A stretch of 64,000 bases of DNA from Nevskiales bacterium (GTDB lineage Bacteria; Pseudomonadota; Gammaproteobacteria; Nevskiales; Nevskiaceae). Made by a program: the position numbers and the translations under genes. The notes under the pieces are model-generated. The model saw only the letters and a list, made by a program, of their open reading frames with translations. It was not told where the DNA came from and did no database searches. Positions 7,956 through 18,481 of the stretch are shown piece after piece. The stretch is from positions 50,154-114,153 of the forward strand of contig JAQVDP010000016.1 of assembly GCA_028698335.1 (NCBI GenBank), written 5' to 3'. Numbering within the stretch: the first letter of the stretch is position 1; the number at the start of each line of letters is the position of its first letter.

Positions 7956-10454
7956 TCAGGCGGGGCGATCGAGGACGGCACCCAGCGGTTCGGCCCGGTG
8001 GAACAGGTGCCCCTGTGCGCGGTGTGCGCCGAGGCGCTTGAGGGCATCCAGCGTTTCCTGATTCTCGACGCCCTCGGCGATCGCATCGATCCTGAGCTGC
8101 GCGCAGATCCGACAGATGAATTCGACGATCGTCTGGTTGATCGGATCGCTGAGCAGGTTGAGGGTATAGCCCATGTCGATCTTCAGTCCGTCGACCTCGA
8201 GCGTGCGCAGATAGTCGAACGAGGTGAAGCCGCTGCCGAAGTCGTCGAGCAGGATCCGGTAGCCACGCGAGCGCAGGTTGCGTACGAAGTCACGCGCGCG
8301 ATTGAGGTTGGACAAGGCCGCGGTTTCGGTGATTTCGAAGCAGATGCATTCCGGCGGAACCGCGTAGCGGTCGAGCATGCGCATCAGATAGCGGGCGAAC
8401 TGGTCGTCGGAGATGCTCGGCCCGGTGAGATTGATCGATACGTACGACAGCGGCAGCCTGCCGCGCAGGCGGATATGCGTCTGCAGCATCTCCAGCGTGC
8501 GGCGGACCACCCAGCGGTCGATGCGGCCGGCGAGGCCGAAGCGATTGGCCGCGCCGAGGAACGCGCTCGGGGGTGACAGCTGCCCGTCCTCCCCCTGGAC
8601 GCGGATCAGGATCTCGTAGGCGGGAACGCCGTCGCCGTCGATCGGTACGATGCGTTGTGCGAACAGTTCGACGCGGTTGTCCGCCAGCGCCTCCTCGATC
8701 CGCGAGGCCCAGTCCATGTCGGCATGGGCCTGACGGATGTCCTCGTCGCTGCCGTGGTAGAGCTGGATCCGGTTGCGTCCCCGGCGCTTGGCGATGTAGC
8801 AGGCGGTATCGGCCTGGCTCATGACCTGTTCGGCGCTGCCGGAGCTGGCATCGACGACGCTGATGCCGATGCTGGCGCCGATCTGGAAACTGCGGTCATG
8901 ATGGCTGAACCGGAACCCGCGGATCGCCTGGGACACCTGCTCGGCAATCGCCAGCGCCCTCTCCGGAAGCGTCTCGGGCAGGATCGCGGCGAACTCGTCG
9001 CCGCCCAGGCGGCACAGCAGCGCCTGCGGCGGTAACGCCACCTTGAGTTCCGGTGCGAGCGCCCGCAACAGGCGATCGCCGACCGGATGCCCGCAGGTAT
9101 CGTTGATCAGCTTGAACTGGTCGAGGTCCAGATACAGCACGCAGTGCACCGCATCGCTGCTGCGCGCGGTTTCGAGGCGGTGGGCCAGCTCGGCCTCGAA
9201 CTCGCGCCGGTTCGGCAGGTCGGTCAGCGGGTCGTGGCTGGCCTGATAGACGAGTTGGTCGGACAGCAGGCGGGTGTGGGTCAGGTCGTGGAACACGATC
9301 ACGCTGCCGAGCAGGTCGCCGTGCCGGCCGTGCAGCGGCGTCAGCGCGCATTCGACCGGACGCCTGTGCCCGTCGGCGGTTTGCAGCTGGGCGAACCGTG
9401 GTAACGCATTGCCGGCGTCACCGCCGATGATGTCCGCAGTCGGGTCGGCGATGCGCGCGCCGCCGCGCTCGCCGTAGAGCCGGATGCGCGTATCGAAGGG
9501 CTGGCCGACGAGCTCGTCCGCGGCGTGGCCGATCAGGCGCGTGGCGGCGTCGTTGCAGTAGCGGATGCGGCCGCTGGCATCGCAGCGGATCACGGCGTCG
9601 GCGATACCGCTGAGGGTGACCTGCGCCAGCTCCTTTTCCTCGAACAGCGCGTCCTGGTCGCGGCGCCGCTGCGAGACATCCTGGACCTGCGAGATGAGGT
9701 GCAGGGCGGTGTCGTCCTCGGCGCGCATCAGCGAGGTGTCGACCTGGGCGTAGATGATCGCGCCGGATTTGTGCAGGTAGCGCTTCTCCTGCGTGACGCT
9801 GAGGGCGGCGCCCTGGCGCAGCAGCTCGAGCAGTTCCCGTTCTGCGCGGCGGTCGTCGACGTGCGTCAGATCGGCAACCGTCTGCTCGAGCAGGTCCTGC
9901 TCGGTGTATCCGAGCATGTCGCACAGCGCACGGTTGACGTCGTGCCAGCGGCCGTCGAGATCGATCAGGGCCAGTCCGATCGGGGCGTTGTCGAAGATCT
10001 GCCGGAACAGACGCTCGCTGGCGCGCAGGGCCAGCTCGGCGGTCTTGCGGGCCTCGATGTCGGCAAGACTGCCGATCACGCGCAGCGGCTTGCCGTCCGG
10101 GGTCCGTTCGATGATGCGGCCGCGCTCCAGGACCCATTTGTAGTGGCCGTTCCTGCAGCGCAGGCGGTGTTCGCTGTGATAGGCGTCGGCGCAGCCGGTG
10201 AGATGGTCGTCGAGCGCGGCCTCGGCCGCCGCCAGATCGTCCGGATGGACACGGGAGACCCAGACTTCGGCGGTATCGGACAGCTCGCCTTCGGCATAGC
10301 CGATGATGGCCAGATACTCACGCGAATAGGTTACCTTGTCGGTGTCCACATGCCAGTCCCACAGGCCCAGGCCCAGCTCCTCCATCGCCCAGCGCCACAG
10401 CAGCGGATCGCTGGCGATCTGCTGCGGTGCGACGGGCCTGGAGTGGGCGATCAA
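7956..10454 (-). CDS. PAS-PAS-PAS-GGDEF-EAL cyclic-di-GMP protein
   Basis: An 832-residue cytosolic sensor with no membrane segment. Three PAS/PAC modules lie at about 20-137, 145-263 and 272-395, a GGDEF domain at 400-565 and an EAL domain at 580-825. GGDEF (484-488) is intact, so cyclase activity is plausible; no RxxD inhibitory site precedes it. The EAL signature is EIL (614-616), but other phosphodiesterase residues remain: Asn675, Glu710, the LLDDFG pair Asp737-Asp738, Lys758 and Glu794. The start is TTG 10454 with GGAG about ten bases upstream; ATG 10385 would cut into the first PAS domain. The signal sensed is unknown. Confidence 0.93.
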   Translation of the reverse strand: MIAHSRPVAPQQIASDPLLWRWAMEELGLGLWDWHVDTDKVTYSREYLAIIGYAEGELSDTAEVWVSRVHPDDLAAAEAALDDHLTGCADAYHSEHRLRCRNGHYKWVLERGRIIERTPDGKPLRVIGSLADIEARKTAELALRASERLFRQIFDNAPIGLALIDLDGRWHDVNRALCDMLGYTEQDLLEQTVADLTHVDDRRAERELLELLRQGAALSVTQEKRYLHKSGAIIYAQVDTSLMRAEDDTALHLISQVQDVSQRRRDQDALFEEKELAQVTLSGIADAVIRCDASGRIRYCNDAATRLIGHAADELVGQPFDTRIRLYGERGGARIADPTADIIGGDAGNALPRFAQLQTADGHRRPVECALTPLHGRHGDLLGSVIVFHDLTHTRLLSDQLVYQASHDPLTDLPNRREFEAELAHRLETARSSDAVHCVLYLDLDQFKLINDTCGHPVGDRLLRALAPELKVALPPQALLCRLGGDEFAAILPETLPERALAIAEQVSQAIRGFRFSHHDRSFQIGASIGISVVDASSGSAEQVMSQADTACYIAKRRGRNRIQLYHGSDEDIRQAHADMDWASRIEEALADNRVELFAQRIVPIDGDGVPAYEILIRVQGEDGQLSPPSAFLGAANRFGLAGRIDRWVVRRTLEMLQTHIRLRGRLPLSYVSINLTGPSISDDQFARYLMRMLDRYAVPPECICFEITETAALSNLNRARDFVRNLRSRGYRILLDDFGSGFTSFDYLRTLEVDGLKIDMGYTLNLLSDPINQTIVEFICRICAQLRIDAIAEGVENQETLDALKRLGAHRAQGHLFHRAEPLGAVLDRPA

Positions 10455-10600
10455 GGGCGGGGGCTCCGTGATGGATCGGGATCGGTGGCCGGGGAAGGTC
10501 GCACGATAGCGACTTCGGCCATCACTGCGCCAGTACAGGCGCCCGCCGCCTGACCCCGCGGGCTACAATGGCGCTCTTTGGCAGCAGTGCCCGTTCCGTC

Positions 10601-11359
10601 ATGTCATCCAAACAGAAGTCCGGCTATACCCATTTCGGTTACGAGGAAGTCCCGGTCGGCGAGAAGCAGCAACGTGTCGCCGGGGTGTTTACGTCGGTGG
10701 CGCGCCGCTACGACCTGATGAACGATCTCATGTCGTTCGGCATCCATCGCCTGTGGAAGCGTTTTGCCGTCGATCTGGCCGGCGTCCGCGCCGGCGAGCG
10801 CGTCCTCGATGTCGCCGGCGGAACCGGCGACCTGACCCGTGCCTTCGCGCAGGCGGTCGGGCCGCGGGGCATGGTGGTGCTGTCGGACATCAACGCGGCG
10901 ATGCTCGGCGAGGGGCACCGTCGCCTGCTCGACCGCGGCGTGGTCAACGTGCCGCTGGTCCAGGCCAACGCCGAGAAGCTGCCGTTCAATGAGGGCAGCT
11001 TCGACTGCATCACGATCGGCTTCGGCTTGCGCAACGTCACCGACAAGGAGGCCGCGCTGAGGTCGATGACCCGCTGCCTGAAGCCTGGCGGGCGTCTGCT
11101 GGTGCTGGAGTTTTCCAAGCCGCTCAACGAGACCCTGGCGCGCGCCTACGACCAGTATTCGTTCAAGCTGCTGCCGATGATGGGGCGGATGGTCGCGCGC
11201 GACGAGGATTCCTATCGCTACCTTGCGGAGTCGATCCGCATGCACCCGGACCAGCAGACGCTCAAGGGCATGATGGAGCGCGCGGGGCTCGACCGGGTGC
11301 AGGTCTACAACCTCACCGGGGGCATCGTCGCGGTGCATCGCGGATTCCGCCTCGAATGA
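10601..11359 (+). CDS. ubiE: UbiE ubiquinone/menaquinone methyltransferase
   Basis: SAM-dependent C-methyltransferase in quinone synthesis. From ATG 10601 the product is 252 residues. It contains the family N-terminal THFGYEEV segment, the [16 protein letters not shown] signature, the SAM-binding [11 protein letters not shown] motif and the GFGLRNVTD motif. ATG 10601 gives the usual N terminus; the earlier in-frame ATG at 10568 adds residues not seen in the family. It heads the ubiE-ubiJ-ubiB operon, with four-base overlaps at both junctions. Confidence 0.96.
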   Translation: MSSKQKSGYTHFGYEEVPVGEKQQRVAGVFTSVARRYDLMNDLMSFGIHRLWKRFAVDLAGVRAGERVLDVAGGTGDLTRAFAQAVGPRGMVVLSDINAAMLGEGHRRLLDRGVVNVPLVQANAEKLPFNEGSFDCITIGFGLRNVTDKEAALRSMTRCLKPGGRLLVLEFSKPLNETLARAYDQYSFKLLPMMGRMVARDEDSYRYLAESIRMHPDQQTLKGMMERAGLDRVQVYNLTGGIVAVHRGFRLE

Positions 11360-11967
11360 CGGCGCCGGCGTTGCTGTGCGCGACCCTGGAGGTCGCGCTG
11401 AATCGGTATCTGAGCCTGGAGCCTGAGGTGCTGGGCGAATGCGAATCCCTGTCGGGAAGGGCGATCGAACTGGCCTCGACGATGCCGCCGTGGTCGCTGT
11501 ACGTCGAGTTCCACCGCGGCGGGGTGCGGGTGCTGTCCGAACGCGATGCCGGCGACGTCAGTGTCAGCGGTACGCCCGGGCAGCTGCTGCGGCTCCTCGG
11601 ATCCGTCGCTCAGGGCCGCAGCGGGCTGCCCGAAGGCCTGCGGATCGACGGCGACGTCGAGCTGTTGCGCCGGTTCAACCGGATGCTGGCCAGGGTCGGA
11701 TTCGATCCGGAAGAGATCGCGAGCCGATGGCTCGGTGATGCGCCGGCCCATCGCCTGCTCGGCACCGTGCGCAGCGTGCTGGGGTGGGGGCGCCGGACGG
11801 CGGATACCCTGGCTCTGGACACCGCGGAGTATCTGCGCGAGGAGACGCGCGATCTCGCACGTGGCGCGGACGTGGACGAATGGATGGACGACGTCGACCG
11901 CCTGCGCGACGACGTGGCGCGTTTCGAGGCGCGCCTGCAACGCCTGGAGCCCGAATCAGAATCATGA
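11356..11967 (+). CDS. ubiJ: Ubiquinone biosynthesis accessory factor UbiJ
   Basis: Lipid-binding accessory protein of the soluble Ubi complex, 203 residues. The N-terminal half is an SCP2-like domain ([10 protein letters not shown], then [17 protein letters not shown]), which in UbiJ binds ubiquinone intermediates. The C-terminal quarter is charged and helical ([18 protein letters not shown]) and ends in a likely coiled coil. Its place between ubiE and ubiB, overlapping both, is the diagnostic context. Confidence 0.92.
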   Translation: MTAPALLCATLEVALNRYLSLEPEVLGECESLSGRAIELASTMPPWSLYVEFHRGGVRVLSERDAGDVSVSGTPGQLLRLLGSVAQGRSGLPEGLRIDGDVELLRRFNRMLARVGFDPEEIASRWLGDAPAHRLLGTVRSVLGWGRRTADTLALDTAEYLREETRDLARGADVDEWMDDVDRLRDDVARFEARLQRLEPESES

Positions 11968-13601
11968 AAGCGGCGACGTTCCGGTTTTCCCGGCTGAGCC
12001 GGGTCTGGCAGATCCGGCGGGTCAGCACGCGCTACGGCCTGCGCGAGTTTCTGGACGGCAAGCCGCGAGGGGACGGGCGCCCACGGGGCGAGCGCCTGCG
12101 TCTGGCGCTGGAGGAACTCGGGCCGGTATTCATCAAGTTCGGGCAGGCCCTGTCGACGCGTCCGGATCTGGTGCCGCCGGACATCGCGGTCGAACTGGCC
12201 AAGCTGCAGGATCGGGTGCCGCCTTTCTCCGGCGAAGTCGCGCGTCAGATCATCGAATCGGAACTCGGGCGTCCGCTCGAGGAAATGTTCGACGACTTCG
12301 AGTCCGAGCCGTTGGCATCCGCGTCGGTGGCGCAGGTGCATGGCGCGCGCCTGAAGGGCGGTGACGACGGGGAGCCGGGTCTGGAGATCGTCGTCAAGGT
12401 GCTGCGTCCGGGCATCGAGGCCGTCATCCGCGACGACATCGAGCTGCTGCATACGCTGGCGCAGATGGCCCATCGCTTCTCCGCCACCGCGCGGCGCCTG
12501 CGGCCGCGCGAGATCGTCGCCGAGTACGAGAAGGTCCTGCTCGACGAGCTCGACCTGATGCGGGAGGGCGCAAACTGTTCGCAGCTGCGCCGCAACTGGC
12601 TGGGGTCGGAGCTGATCTACCACCCGCTGGTGCACTGGGACTACACCCGCACCCGGGTCCTGGTCATGGAGCGCATCCACGGGATTTCGATCCGCGAACT
12701 CGACCAGTTGCGCGAACTCGGCGTCGATTTCACCGTGCTGTCGGAGCGCGGCGTCGAGATCTTCTTCAAGCAGACGTTCCGCGACAATTTCTTCCACGCC
12801 GACATGCATCCCGGCAACATCTTCGTCGATGCCTCCGATCCGGCTCATCCGAGCTACCTCGCGGTGGACTTCGGCATCGTCGGGCAGCTGACGCCGTCCG
12901 ACCAGCGCTACCTGGCGGAGAATTTCTACGCCTTCTTCAACCGGGATTACCGGCGCGTCGCGGAGCTGCACGTCGAATCCGAGTGGATTCCGGCGGATAC
13001 CCGGGTCGAGGAGTTCGAAGCGGCGGTCCGCACGGTGTGCGAGCCGATCTTCCAGCGTCCGCTGCGCGACATCTCCTTCGGCTTCTTCCTGCTGCGCCTG
13101 TTCCAGATCGCGCGACGTTTTGACTATCAGGTCCAGCCGCAGCTGGTGCTGCTGCAGAAGACGCTGCTGCAGATCGAGGGCTTGGGGCGACAGCTGAACC
13201 CGGATCTGGATCTGTGGAAGACCGCCAAGCCGATCATGGAAGAATGGATGCGGCGGCGCCTCGGGCCGGCCGCGACGCTGGAACGGATGCGCGCGAACAT
13301 GCCGACGCTGGCCGAGTCGCTGCCGGAGCTGGCGCATCAGGCGCTGCGGCACCTGTCGCGCGGCGAGGGCCTGGGCGGCGGCCTCGGGCGCCGCGAACTG
13401 CAAGCGCTGCAGCGGCAGATGGAACAGTCCAGCCGGCGGCAGTTGCGGATGATCGCCGCCGGGGCGCTGGCGTTCTGTTCGGCCCTGGTCTACGTGTCCG
13501 GAAAGGGCTGGATGCTGAGTGGGGTGCCGCTGCTGAGCGCGGTGCTGGCCGCCGGCGCAGTCTGGCTGGCTTATCGCGCGCTCAGGGGCGAGCGGGACTG
13601 A
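11964..13601 (+). CDS. ubiB: UbiB ABC1-family ATPase/kinase-like protein
   Basis: Membrane-associated ATPase of the ADCK/ABC1 family needed for ubiquinone synthesis. The 545-residue product has the invariant KxGQ motif as [16 protein letters not shown], the Ala-rich nucleotide loop [20 protein letters not shown] (catalytic loop) and AVDFGIVG (metal-binding DFG-like). Two hydrophobic segments at the extreme C terminus (about 488-530) form the membrane anchor. It starts inside the ubiJ stop and overlaps tail to tail with yibQ by 31 bases. Confidence 0.97.
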   Translation: MKAATFRFSRLSRVWQIRRVSTRYGLREFLDGKPRGDGRPRGERLRLALEELGPVFIKFGQALSTRPDLVPPDIAVELAKLQDRVPPFSGEVARQIIESELGRPLEEMFDDFESEPLASASVAQVHGARLKGGDDGEPGLEIVVKVLRPGIEAVIRDDIELLHTLAQMAHRFSATARRLRPREIVAEYEKVLLDELDLMREGANCSQLRRNWLGSELIYHPLVHWDYTRTRVLVMERIHGISIRELDQLRELGVDFTVLSERGVEIFFKQTFRDNFFHADMHPGNIFVDASDPAHPSYLAVDFGIVGQLTPSDQRYLAENFYAFFNRDYRRVAELHVESEWIPADTRVEEFEAAVRTVCEPIFQRPLRDISFGFFLLRLFQIARRFDYQVQPQLVLLQKTLLQIEGLGRQLNPDLDLWKTAKPIMEEWMRRRLGPAATLERMRANMPTLAESLPELAHQALRHLSRGEGLGGGLGRRELQALQRQMEQSSRRQLRMIAAGALAFCSALVYVSGKGWMLSGVPLLSAVLAAGAVWLAYRALRGERD

Positions 13602-14518
13602 GTGCCCGCTGCGGCAGCGGCGGGCAACGGCGGAATCTGACGAGGCGGTGCGGGCGGCGGGGCGTCCAGCGACGGGCTCAGGCGCAGGTGCACCGGATGC
13701 AGCGGCACGCCGCTCTCGCTGCGCGCGATGAACTCCGAGGGCGGGACCAGTTCGATGCCGAGCTCCGCAAGGTGCGGTAGCTGTTCGGCCAGGACCGCGA
13801 GGGTTTCCGGGTGCGGATGGCCGATCGCCAGCGCTGCGCCGCGCTTCTGCGCCATCGCGATCAGGCGCTGGAACTGCACCCGCACGGCGGCGAATCCCCG
13901 TTCGTGATCGAGAAACACGCGCCGCCGGGTGGCGGCGATGCCGTAGGCGCGTGCCATCGGGTAGGCGATGCTCTGTGCGCTGGTCATGCTGTCGACGAAA
14001 TAGCCGACGCGGCGCAGGCTCAGCTCGCGCATCAGCCAGTGCATCATGCTGCGGCTGGCAGTGGCGCTACTGCCCTGGTGGTTGTTGACCCCGACCGCAT
14101 ACGGCACTGCGTCGAGCAGGCGTTCGAGCTGGGCGTGGCGTTGCGCCGCCGGCTGGCTCGCGGCAAGCGCCAGCGGGTGTACCGGTCCGGCGACGGGTTG
14201 CAGCGGGAGATGGACCAGGACTTCCTTGCCGGCGTTATGGGCGATCTGCGCGAGTTCGCGCGTGCGCGGGGCGTCGGGCAGGAACGAGCAGGCGACCGCG
14301 CCGGGCAGTGCGATGGCCGCCCGTCCCTCGGTCCAGGCATAGCCGAGGTCGTCGATGATGATGCTGATCAGCGCGCCGGCCTGAGCCGACGGGCTCAGGC
14401 CGATGGCCAGCAGCAGGAGCCACGCGGATCCGAGAATGCGCCAGCGCGGCTGGCCGCCGCAGCGGCGGGCGGCGCTGCGCCTGCGTGGCCCGAGGTGGCG
14501 TGCCACGCAGGGTCGCAT
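13571..14518 (-). CDS. Divergent polysaccharide deacetylase (YibQ-like)
   Basis: Exported protein of the divergent polysaccharide deacetylase family, 315 residues. A basic N terminus and a hydrophobic segment ending SAQAGA form the signal peptide. The domain starts with [11 protein letters not shown], followed by [22 protein letters not shown] and [10 protein letters not shown]. The Asp and His positions match the family core, but enzymatic activity in the family is unproven. The C terminus is Pro/Ala rich and probably disordered. It ends the envelope run envC-ctpA-yibQ, with 2 bases separating it from ctpA. Confidence 0.88.
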   Translation of the reverse strand: MRPCVARHLGPRRRSAARRCGGQPRWRILGSAWLLLLAIGLSPSAQAGALISIIIDDLGYAWTEGRAAIALPGAVACSFLPDAPRTRELAQIAHNAGKEVLVHLPLQPVAGPVHPLALAASQPAAQRHAQLERLLDAVPYAVGVNNHQGSSATASRSMMHWLMRELSLRRVGYFVDSMTSAQSIAYPMARAYGIAATRRRVFLDHERGFAAVRVQFQRLIAMAQKRGAALAIGHPHPETLAVLAEQLPHLAELGIELVPPSEFIARSESGVPLHPVHLRLSPSLDAPPPAPPRQIPPLPAAAAAGTQSRSPLSAR

Positions 14519-14520
14519 CG

Positions 14521-15858
14521 TCAGCGGTTCTGGACGATGACCAGTCCCCGCAGCACATTGAGCGCTTCGTAGAGGACGTAGTCGTTCTCGGCCAGTTCGC
14601 GCGAGGCCTTGGCTTCCTTCTCCTGCTCTTCGCGTTTCTTCGCGATCTCGTCCTTGTGCTCGGCGTCGCCGTTCTCGTTGGCGAGACTGTTGGCCAGGTC
14701 GGCCTCGGTGATCGGATCGAAGCCGGAGGATTCGCCGTCATCCTTCTTGGTGACCGGCAACGGGCGGACGGTGATGTCCGGGTCGATGCCCTCGGCCTGG
14801 ATCGAACGGCCTGCCGGGGTGTAGTAACGCGCAGTGGTGATCTTGATCGCGCCTTCGTTCGACAGCGGCAGGATCGTCTGCACCGAGCCCTTGCCGAAGC
14901 TGCGCGAGCCGAGCAGGACCGCGCGCTTCTGGTCCTGCAGCGCACCGGCGACGATTTCGGAGGCTGACGCCGAACCGCCGTTGATCAGCACCACGATCGG
15001 CTTGCCCTTGAGCAGGTCGCCGCCGCTGGCGCTGAACTGGCGTTGCGCTGCGGCTTCGCGGCCCTTGATCGTGACGATGGCGCCGCGATCGAGGAAGTTG
15101 TCGCTGACCTTGACGGCGGCGTCGAGGACCCCGCCGGGGTTGTTGCGCAGATCGAGCACCAGGCCGTCGAGCGGGCCGTCCTTCTGCAGCTTGTCGAATT
15201 CGCGCAGCAGCGTCGGTTCGGTTTCGGTGGTGAAGCTGGAAATGCGCAGATAGCCCATGTGCGGGGCGAGCATGCGGCTGCGGACGCTGGCGACCTTGAT
15301 GATGTCGCGTTCGATCTCGACCACCTTCGGCGCGGCTTCGCCGTCGCGGATCAGCGTCAGCTTGATCGACGTGCCGGGTTCGCCACGCATCTTGGAGACT
15401 GCATCGCTCAGGGTCAGGCCCTTGACCGGGGTTTCGTCGATCTTGACGATCAGGTCGCCCGAGAGGATGCCGGCTTTCGCCGCCGGGGTGTCATCGATCG
15501 GGGCGACGACGCGGACGAAGCCGTCCTGCATCTGGACTTCGATGCCCAGTCCGCCGAACTTGCCGGTGGTGGCAATGTTCATGTCGCGGAATTCGTCCTT
15601 GTCCAGGTAGGCCGAGTGCGGATCCAGGCCCCCGAGCATGCCGCGGACGGCGTTTTCGAGCAGGGTCTCGTCGTCGACCGGCTCGACATAGTCCGATTTC
15701 ACCCGGTTGAGGATCTCGACGAAGGTTTGCAGATCCTTCAGCGGCAGGTTTTCCGAGGCCGTCGATTTGTCGGCCAATACGCCCGACGTCAGGCTCACCG
15801 AGGCGCCGATCAGGATGCCGGCGGCGGTGGCCAGCGGAACGCGGAAATTCAAGGACAT
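14521..15858 (-). CDS. ctpA: C-terminal processing protease, S41 family
   Basis: Periplasmic serine protease that trims proteins or peptidoglycan hydrolases at their C termini. The 445-residue product has a signal segment (about 8-30), a helical region with GGLDPHSAYLD, a PDZ domain (about 100-185, with GGLGIEVQ), and the catalytic Ser in GGSASASEIVAG with the general-base Lys in SRSFGKGSVQT. The charged C-terminal tail after about residue 380 (KKDD...KREEQEKEAK) is probably flexible. It lies directly downstream of envC, a frequent arrangement. Confidence 0.94.
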   Translation of the reverse strand: MSLNFRVPLATAAGILIGASVSLTSGVLADKSTASENLPLKDLQTFVEILNRVKSDYVEPVDDETLLENAVRGMLGGLDPHSAYLDKDEFRDMNIATTGKFGGLGIEVQMQDGFVRVVAPIDDTPAAKAGILSGDLIVKIDETPVKGLTLSDAVSKMRGEPGTSIKLTLIRDGEAAPKVVEIERDIIKVASVRSRMLAPHMGYLRISSFTTETEPTLLREFDKLQKDGPLDGLVLDLRNNPGGVLDAAVKVSDNFLDRGAIVTIKGREAAAQRQFSASGGDLLKGKPIVVLINGGSASASEIVAGALQDQKRAVLLGSRSFGKGSVQTILPLSNEGAIKITTARYYTPAGRSIQAEGIDPDITVRPLPVTKKDDGESSGFDPITEADLANSLANENGDAEHKDEIAKKREEQEKEAKASRELAENDYVLYEALNVLRGLVIVQNR

Positions 15859-15947
15859 GGAGCGAAGGTTCGGAATCTGTGCAGGTTTGTGAAGATAGCA
15901 ACTGTCAGACTGCGCGAAAAGCGCCGGGTTCCGCGACGGGCTGCCGT

Positions 15948-17096
15948 TCAGCGCGCCAACCAGCGCCGCGGGTCAATTGCATCGGCCTTGTGGCGAAGCT
16001 CGAAGTAGACGCCAAACTGTTCGTGACCGCCGGTGTTGCCGGCGCGGGCGATCACCTGCCCGGCCTTGACGCCGTCGCCGACCTTGACCGTGGTCGAGCT
16101 GTTGTGGCCATAAAGGCTGTAGTAGCTGCCTTCGTGCTCGATCAGCACGATCAGTCCGTAGCGGTGCATCCAGCCGACGTAGACGACGCGACCGCGGGCG
16201 ACGGCCTTGACCGGGTCGCCTTCGTCGGCGGCGATCCAGTGCCCCTTCCAGTTCAGCTTGCCGCCGGCCTTCTGCGCGCCGTAGCTCGCGAGCAGTTTGC
16301 CGCGGACCGGCCACGGGAGCTTGCCCTTGAGCTTGGTGAACGGCTGGTCGTAGAAGCGGTTGTCTGCCGGGAGGTCCGACAGGGTGTCGCGCAGGCGTTC
16401 GATCAGCTGTTGGATCGAACGTTCGTCGGCCTGCAGCTGCTTCAGGGTTCCGCGCTCGTCCGTCAGGCGTTTCTTGATCTTGTTCAACGCGTTGCGGCGA
16501 TCTCGCTGGGATTGTTCGAGTCGCTTGAGGGTGGTTTCGCGGCTGCGCGCGATTTCGCTGAGACGCTCGACTTCCGTCTGCAGGCGCTCGGTGAGTTCGT
16601 CCAGTGCCCGGACCCGCTGCTGGATCTCGGTGAGCACGCCGGTCTGCGCGCGCTGCAGGTAGTCGTAGTAGACCAGGATGCGGCCGACGTGCTGGGCATC
16701 GTTCTGTCGCAGCAGCAACTGCGTCTGTCCCTGCCGGCCGACCATGTACGCGGTGCGCATCTGCCGGCGCAGCGACTCCAGTCCGCCCTTCAGCGCCTGC
16801 TCGGCCTCCTCGCGCTCCGCGGTGGTGGTTTCGATGCGCCGCTTCTGGTCGGCAATCTGGCTGCGCTGGGCTTCGGCCTCCTCGCGCAGGGTCGCGGCCT
16901 GGCGCTCGAGCGCCTGCAGCTCCCGGGTCAGCGCATCCTGGTCGGATTGTTGCTTCTCGATCGCGCGGGTCAGCTTGGCGATGCGGCTCCGGACCTGTTC
17001 GAGCGAAGCCTGCTGCTTGCCGAGGTCGGAGGCGGCCTGCACGCCCGGGCAGAGCAGCAGGCACAGACAGACGATCAGGAGATTGGTCCGGAACAT
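15948..17096 (-). CDS. envC: EnvC-type murein hydrolase activator
   Basis: Periplasmic activator of cell-division amidases. The 382-residue product has a signal peptide (about 1-21), a long coiled coil (about 24-245, rich in Gln, Glu, Arg and Leu) and a C-terminal LytM/M23 domain (about 265-380). The LytM domain lacks the zinc set: the final HxH is replaced by VYFELRH and the first His-Asp pair by HWIAADEGD. That loss is typical of EnvC, which activates AmiA/B rather than cutting peptidoglycan itself. Confidence 0.9.
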   Translation of the reverse strand: MFRTNLLIVCLCLLLCPGVQAASDLGKQQASLEQVRSRIAKLTRAIEKQQSDQDALTRELQALERQAATLREEAEAQRSQIADQKRRIETTTAEREEAEQALKGGLESLRRQMRTAYMVGRQGQTQLLLRQNDAQHVGRILVYYDYLQRAQTGVLTEIQQRVRALDELTERLQTEVERLSEIARSRETTLKRLEQSQRDRRNALNKIKKRLTDERGTLKQLQADERSIQQLIERLRDTLSDLPADNRFYDQPFTKLKGKLPWPVRGKLLASYGAQKAGGKLNWKGHWIAADEGDPVKAVARGRVVYVGWMHRYGLIVLIEHEGSYYSLYGHNSSTTVKVGDGVKAGQVIARAGNTGGHEQFGVYFELRHKADAIDPRRWLAR

Positions 17097-17189
17097 GCGA
17101 TAATGCTAGCCGGTTTCCCCACCTGACTGGGGCGGAACCGGGAACGATCCCGGTGCTGCCTCGACGAATTACCCATCCAATCGGAAAAG

Positions 17190-17615
17190 ATGGACCAGAT
17201 CCTCGAATTTGCCGGCAACCATCCCGTCCTGTTCGCGATGCTGGGCGGCGCAATCGCCCTGTTTGTCGCCAACGAGGTGCATGCGGCCGTGGCCGGTGGC
17301 AAGCGGCTCAACGTCACCGAGGCCGTGCGCCTGATCAATGACCGCGATCCGATCATTCTCGACGTGCGCAATCCGGCTGATTTCAAACGCGGCCATCTGC
17401 TGCATGCGCAGAGCGCGCCGCTGGCGAAGCTCGACGAGCACATGGGCCGTATCGGCAAGGACAAGGCGCGCCCGGTGCTGGTGTATTGCGCGATCGGTTC
17501 GAGCTCGAGCACCGCGGCCGACAAGCTCAAGAAGAGCGGCTTCGCCGAGGTTTACCCGCTGCGCGGCGGGATCAACGCGTGGGTTGGCGCCAACCTCCCG
17601 GTGACGACCAAGTGA
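17190..17615 (+). CDS. yibN: Membrane-anchored rhodanese-like protein YibN
   Basis: A 141-residue rhodanese-domain protein with one N-terminal membrane segment (about 11-33). The rhodanese fold follows, with ILDVRNPADFKRGHLLHA and active-site Cys in LVYCAIGSSSS, then YPLRGGINAW. It could carry persulfide sulfur, but the substrate is unknown. It overlaps grxC by four bases (GTGA) and is first in the yibN-grxC-secB-gpsA block known from many gammaproteobacteria. Confidence 0.92.
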   Translation: MDQILEFAGNHPVLFAMLGGAIALFVANEVHAAVAGGKRLNVTEAVRLINDRDPIILDVRNPADFKRGHLLHAQSAPLAKLDEHMGRIGKDKARPVLVYCAIGSSSSTAADKLKKSGFAEVYPLRGGINAWVGANLPVTTK

Positions 17616-17866
17616 AACCGGTGCGCATGTACAGCACCCTGATGTGTCCATTCTGCGTGATGGCACGGCGCCTGCTGGCGGCCAAGGGCGCGCATGTTGA
17701 TGAAATCAGGGTCGACGAGGTGCCGGGGCGCCGCGCCGAGATGACCCAGCTTACCGGGCGCCACACGGTGCCCCAGATTTTTGTCGGAGACGTACACGTG
17801 GGCGGCTGCGACGACTTATACGCCCTGGATCGCAGCGGGCGTCTCGATTCACTTCTCAACGATTGA
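17612..17866 (+). CDS. grxC: Glutaredoxin 3 (GrxC)
   Basis: Dithiol glutaredoxin of 84 residues. The active site CPFC is near the N terminus (MYSTLMCPFCVMA). The cis-Pro motif TVPQIFV and the glutathione-contact GGCDDL follow in correct spacing. The start is GTG 17612, overlapping the yibN stop; the downstream Met at VRM would remove part of the first strand. It reduces disulfides and glutathionylated proteins with glutathione. Confidence 0.93.
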   Translation: MKPVRMYSTLMCPFCVMARRLLAAKGAHVDEIRVDEVPGRRAEMTQLTGRHTVPQIFVGDVHVGGCDDLYALDRSGRLDSLLND

Positions 17867-17877
17867 ACAAACCAAAC

Positions 17878-18414
17878 ATGAGCGAAACCCAGAATTCCGG
17901 CGCGGCCGGTCAGACGCCGCCGACCGGCCAGCCCGGCAAGGAAGCGCGCCAGGTCGTGGTGCAGAAGATCTACGTCCAGGATGCTTCGCTTGAGGTGCCA
18001 CTGGCGCCGCAGATCTTTGCCCGGCAGTGGCAGCCGAAGATGGACGTGCAGGTCAACACCGGCGTCAAGGCGGTGGACGAGGCCAACTTCGTCGTGACGG
18101 TGTCGCTGACCGTCACCGCCAAGCTCGGGGACGACGTGGCGTTTCTCGCCGAGGCACATCAGGCTGGCGTGTTCACCGTCACCGGTTTTGCCAACGACGC
18201 AGAGAAGCAGGCGGTTCTCGGGGGCTACTGCCCCGGCATGGTGTTCCCGTTCGCGCGGGAGACGATCGCCGACCTGGTGCAGCGGGGCGGGTTCCCGCAG
18301 GTGCTGCTGCAGCCGATCAACTTCGAAGCCCTGTACCTGCAGCATCTGAACCAGCAGAAGGCGCAGGCTGCCGCGGCAGCTTCGGCCGAACAGACGTCCG
18401 GACAGAGCGCCTGA
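17878..18414 (+). CDS. secB: Protein-export chaperone SecB
   Basis: Cytosolic tetrameric chaperone that keeps preproteins unfolded and hands them to SecA. The 178-residue product has the conserved VVVQKIYVQDASLEVP strand, NFVVTVSLTVTAK, and the GGYCPGMVFPFARETI core, then QPINFEALYLQ. N and C termini are low complexity (Gly/Thr/Pro and Ala/Gln rich). ATG 17878 is used; an in-frame TTG at 17863 has no better ribosome-binding site. Confidence 0.96.
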   Translation: MSETQNSGAAGQTPPTGQPGKEARQVVVQKIYVQDASLEVPLAPQIFARQWQPKMDVQVNTGVKAVDEANFVVTVSLTVTAKLGDDVAFLAEAHQAGVFTVTGFANDAEKQAVLGGYCPGMVFPFARETIADLVQRGGFPQVLLQPINFEALYLQHLNQQKAQAAAAASAEQTSGQSA

Positions 18415-18481
18415 TCCTCACGGGTCGGTCGCCGTCCGGCAGACCGTCAGGAGTGGATTTCGTCGATGGAGGGATGACGCC

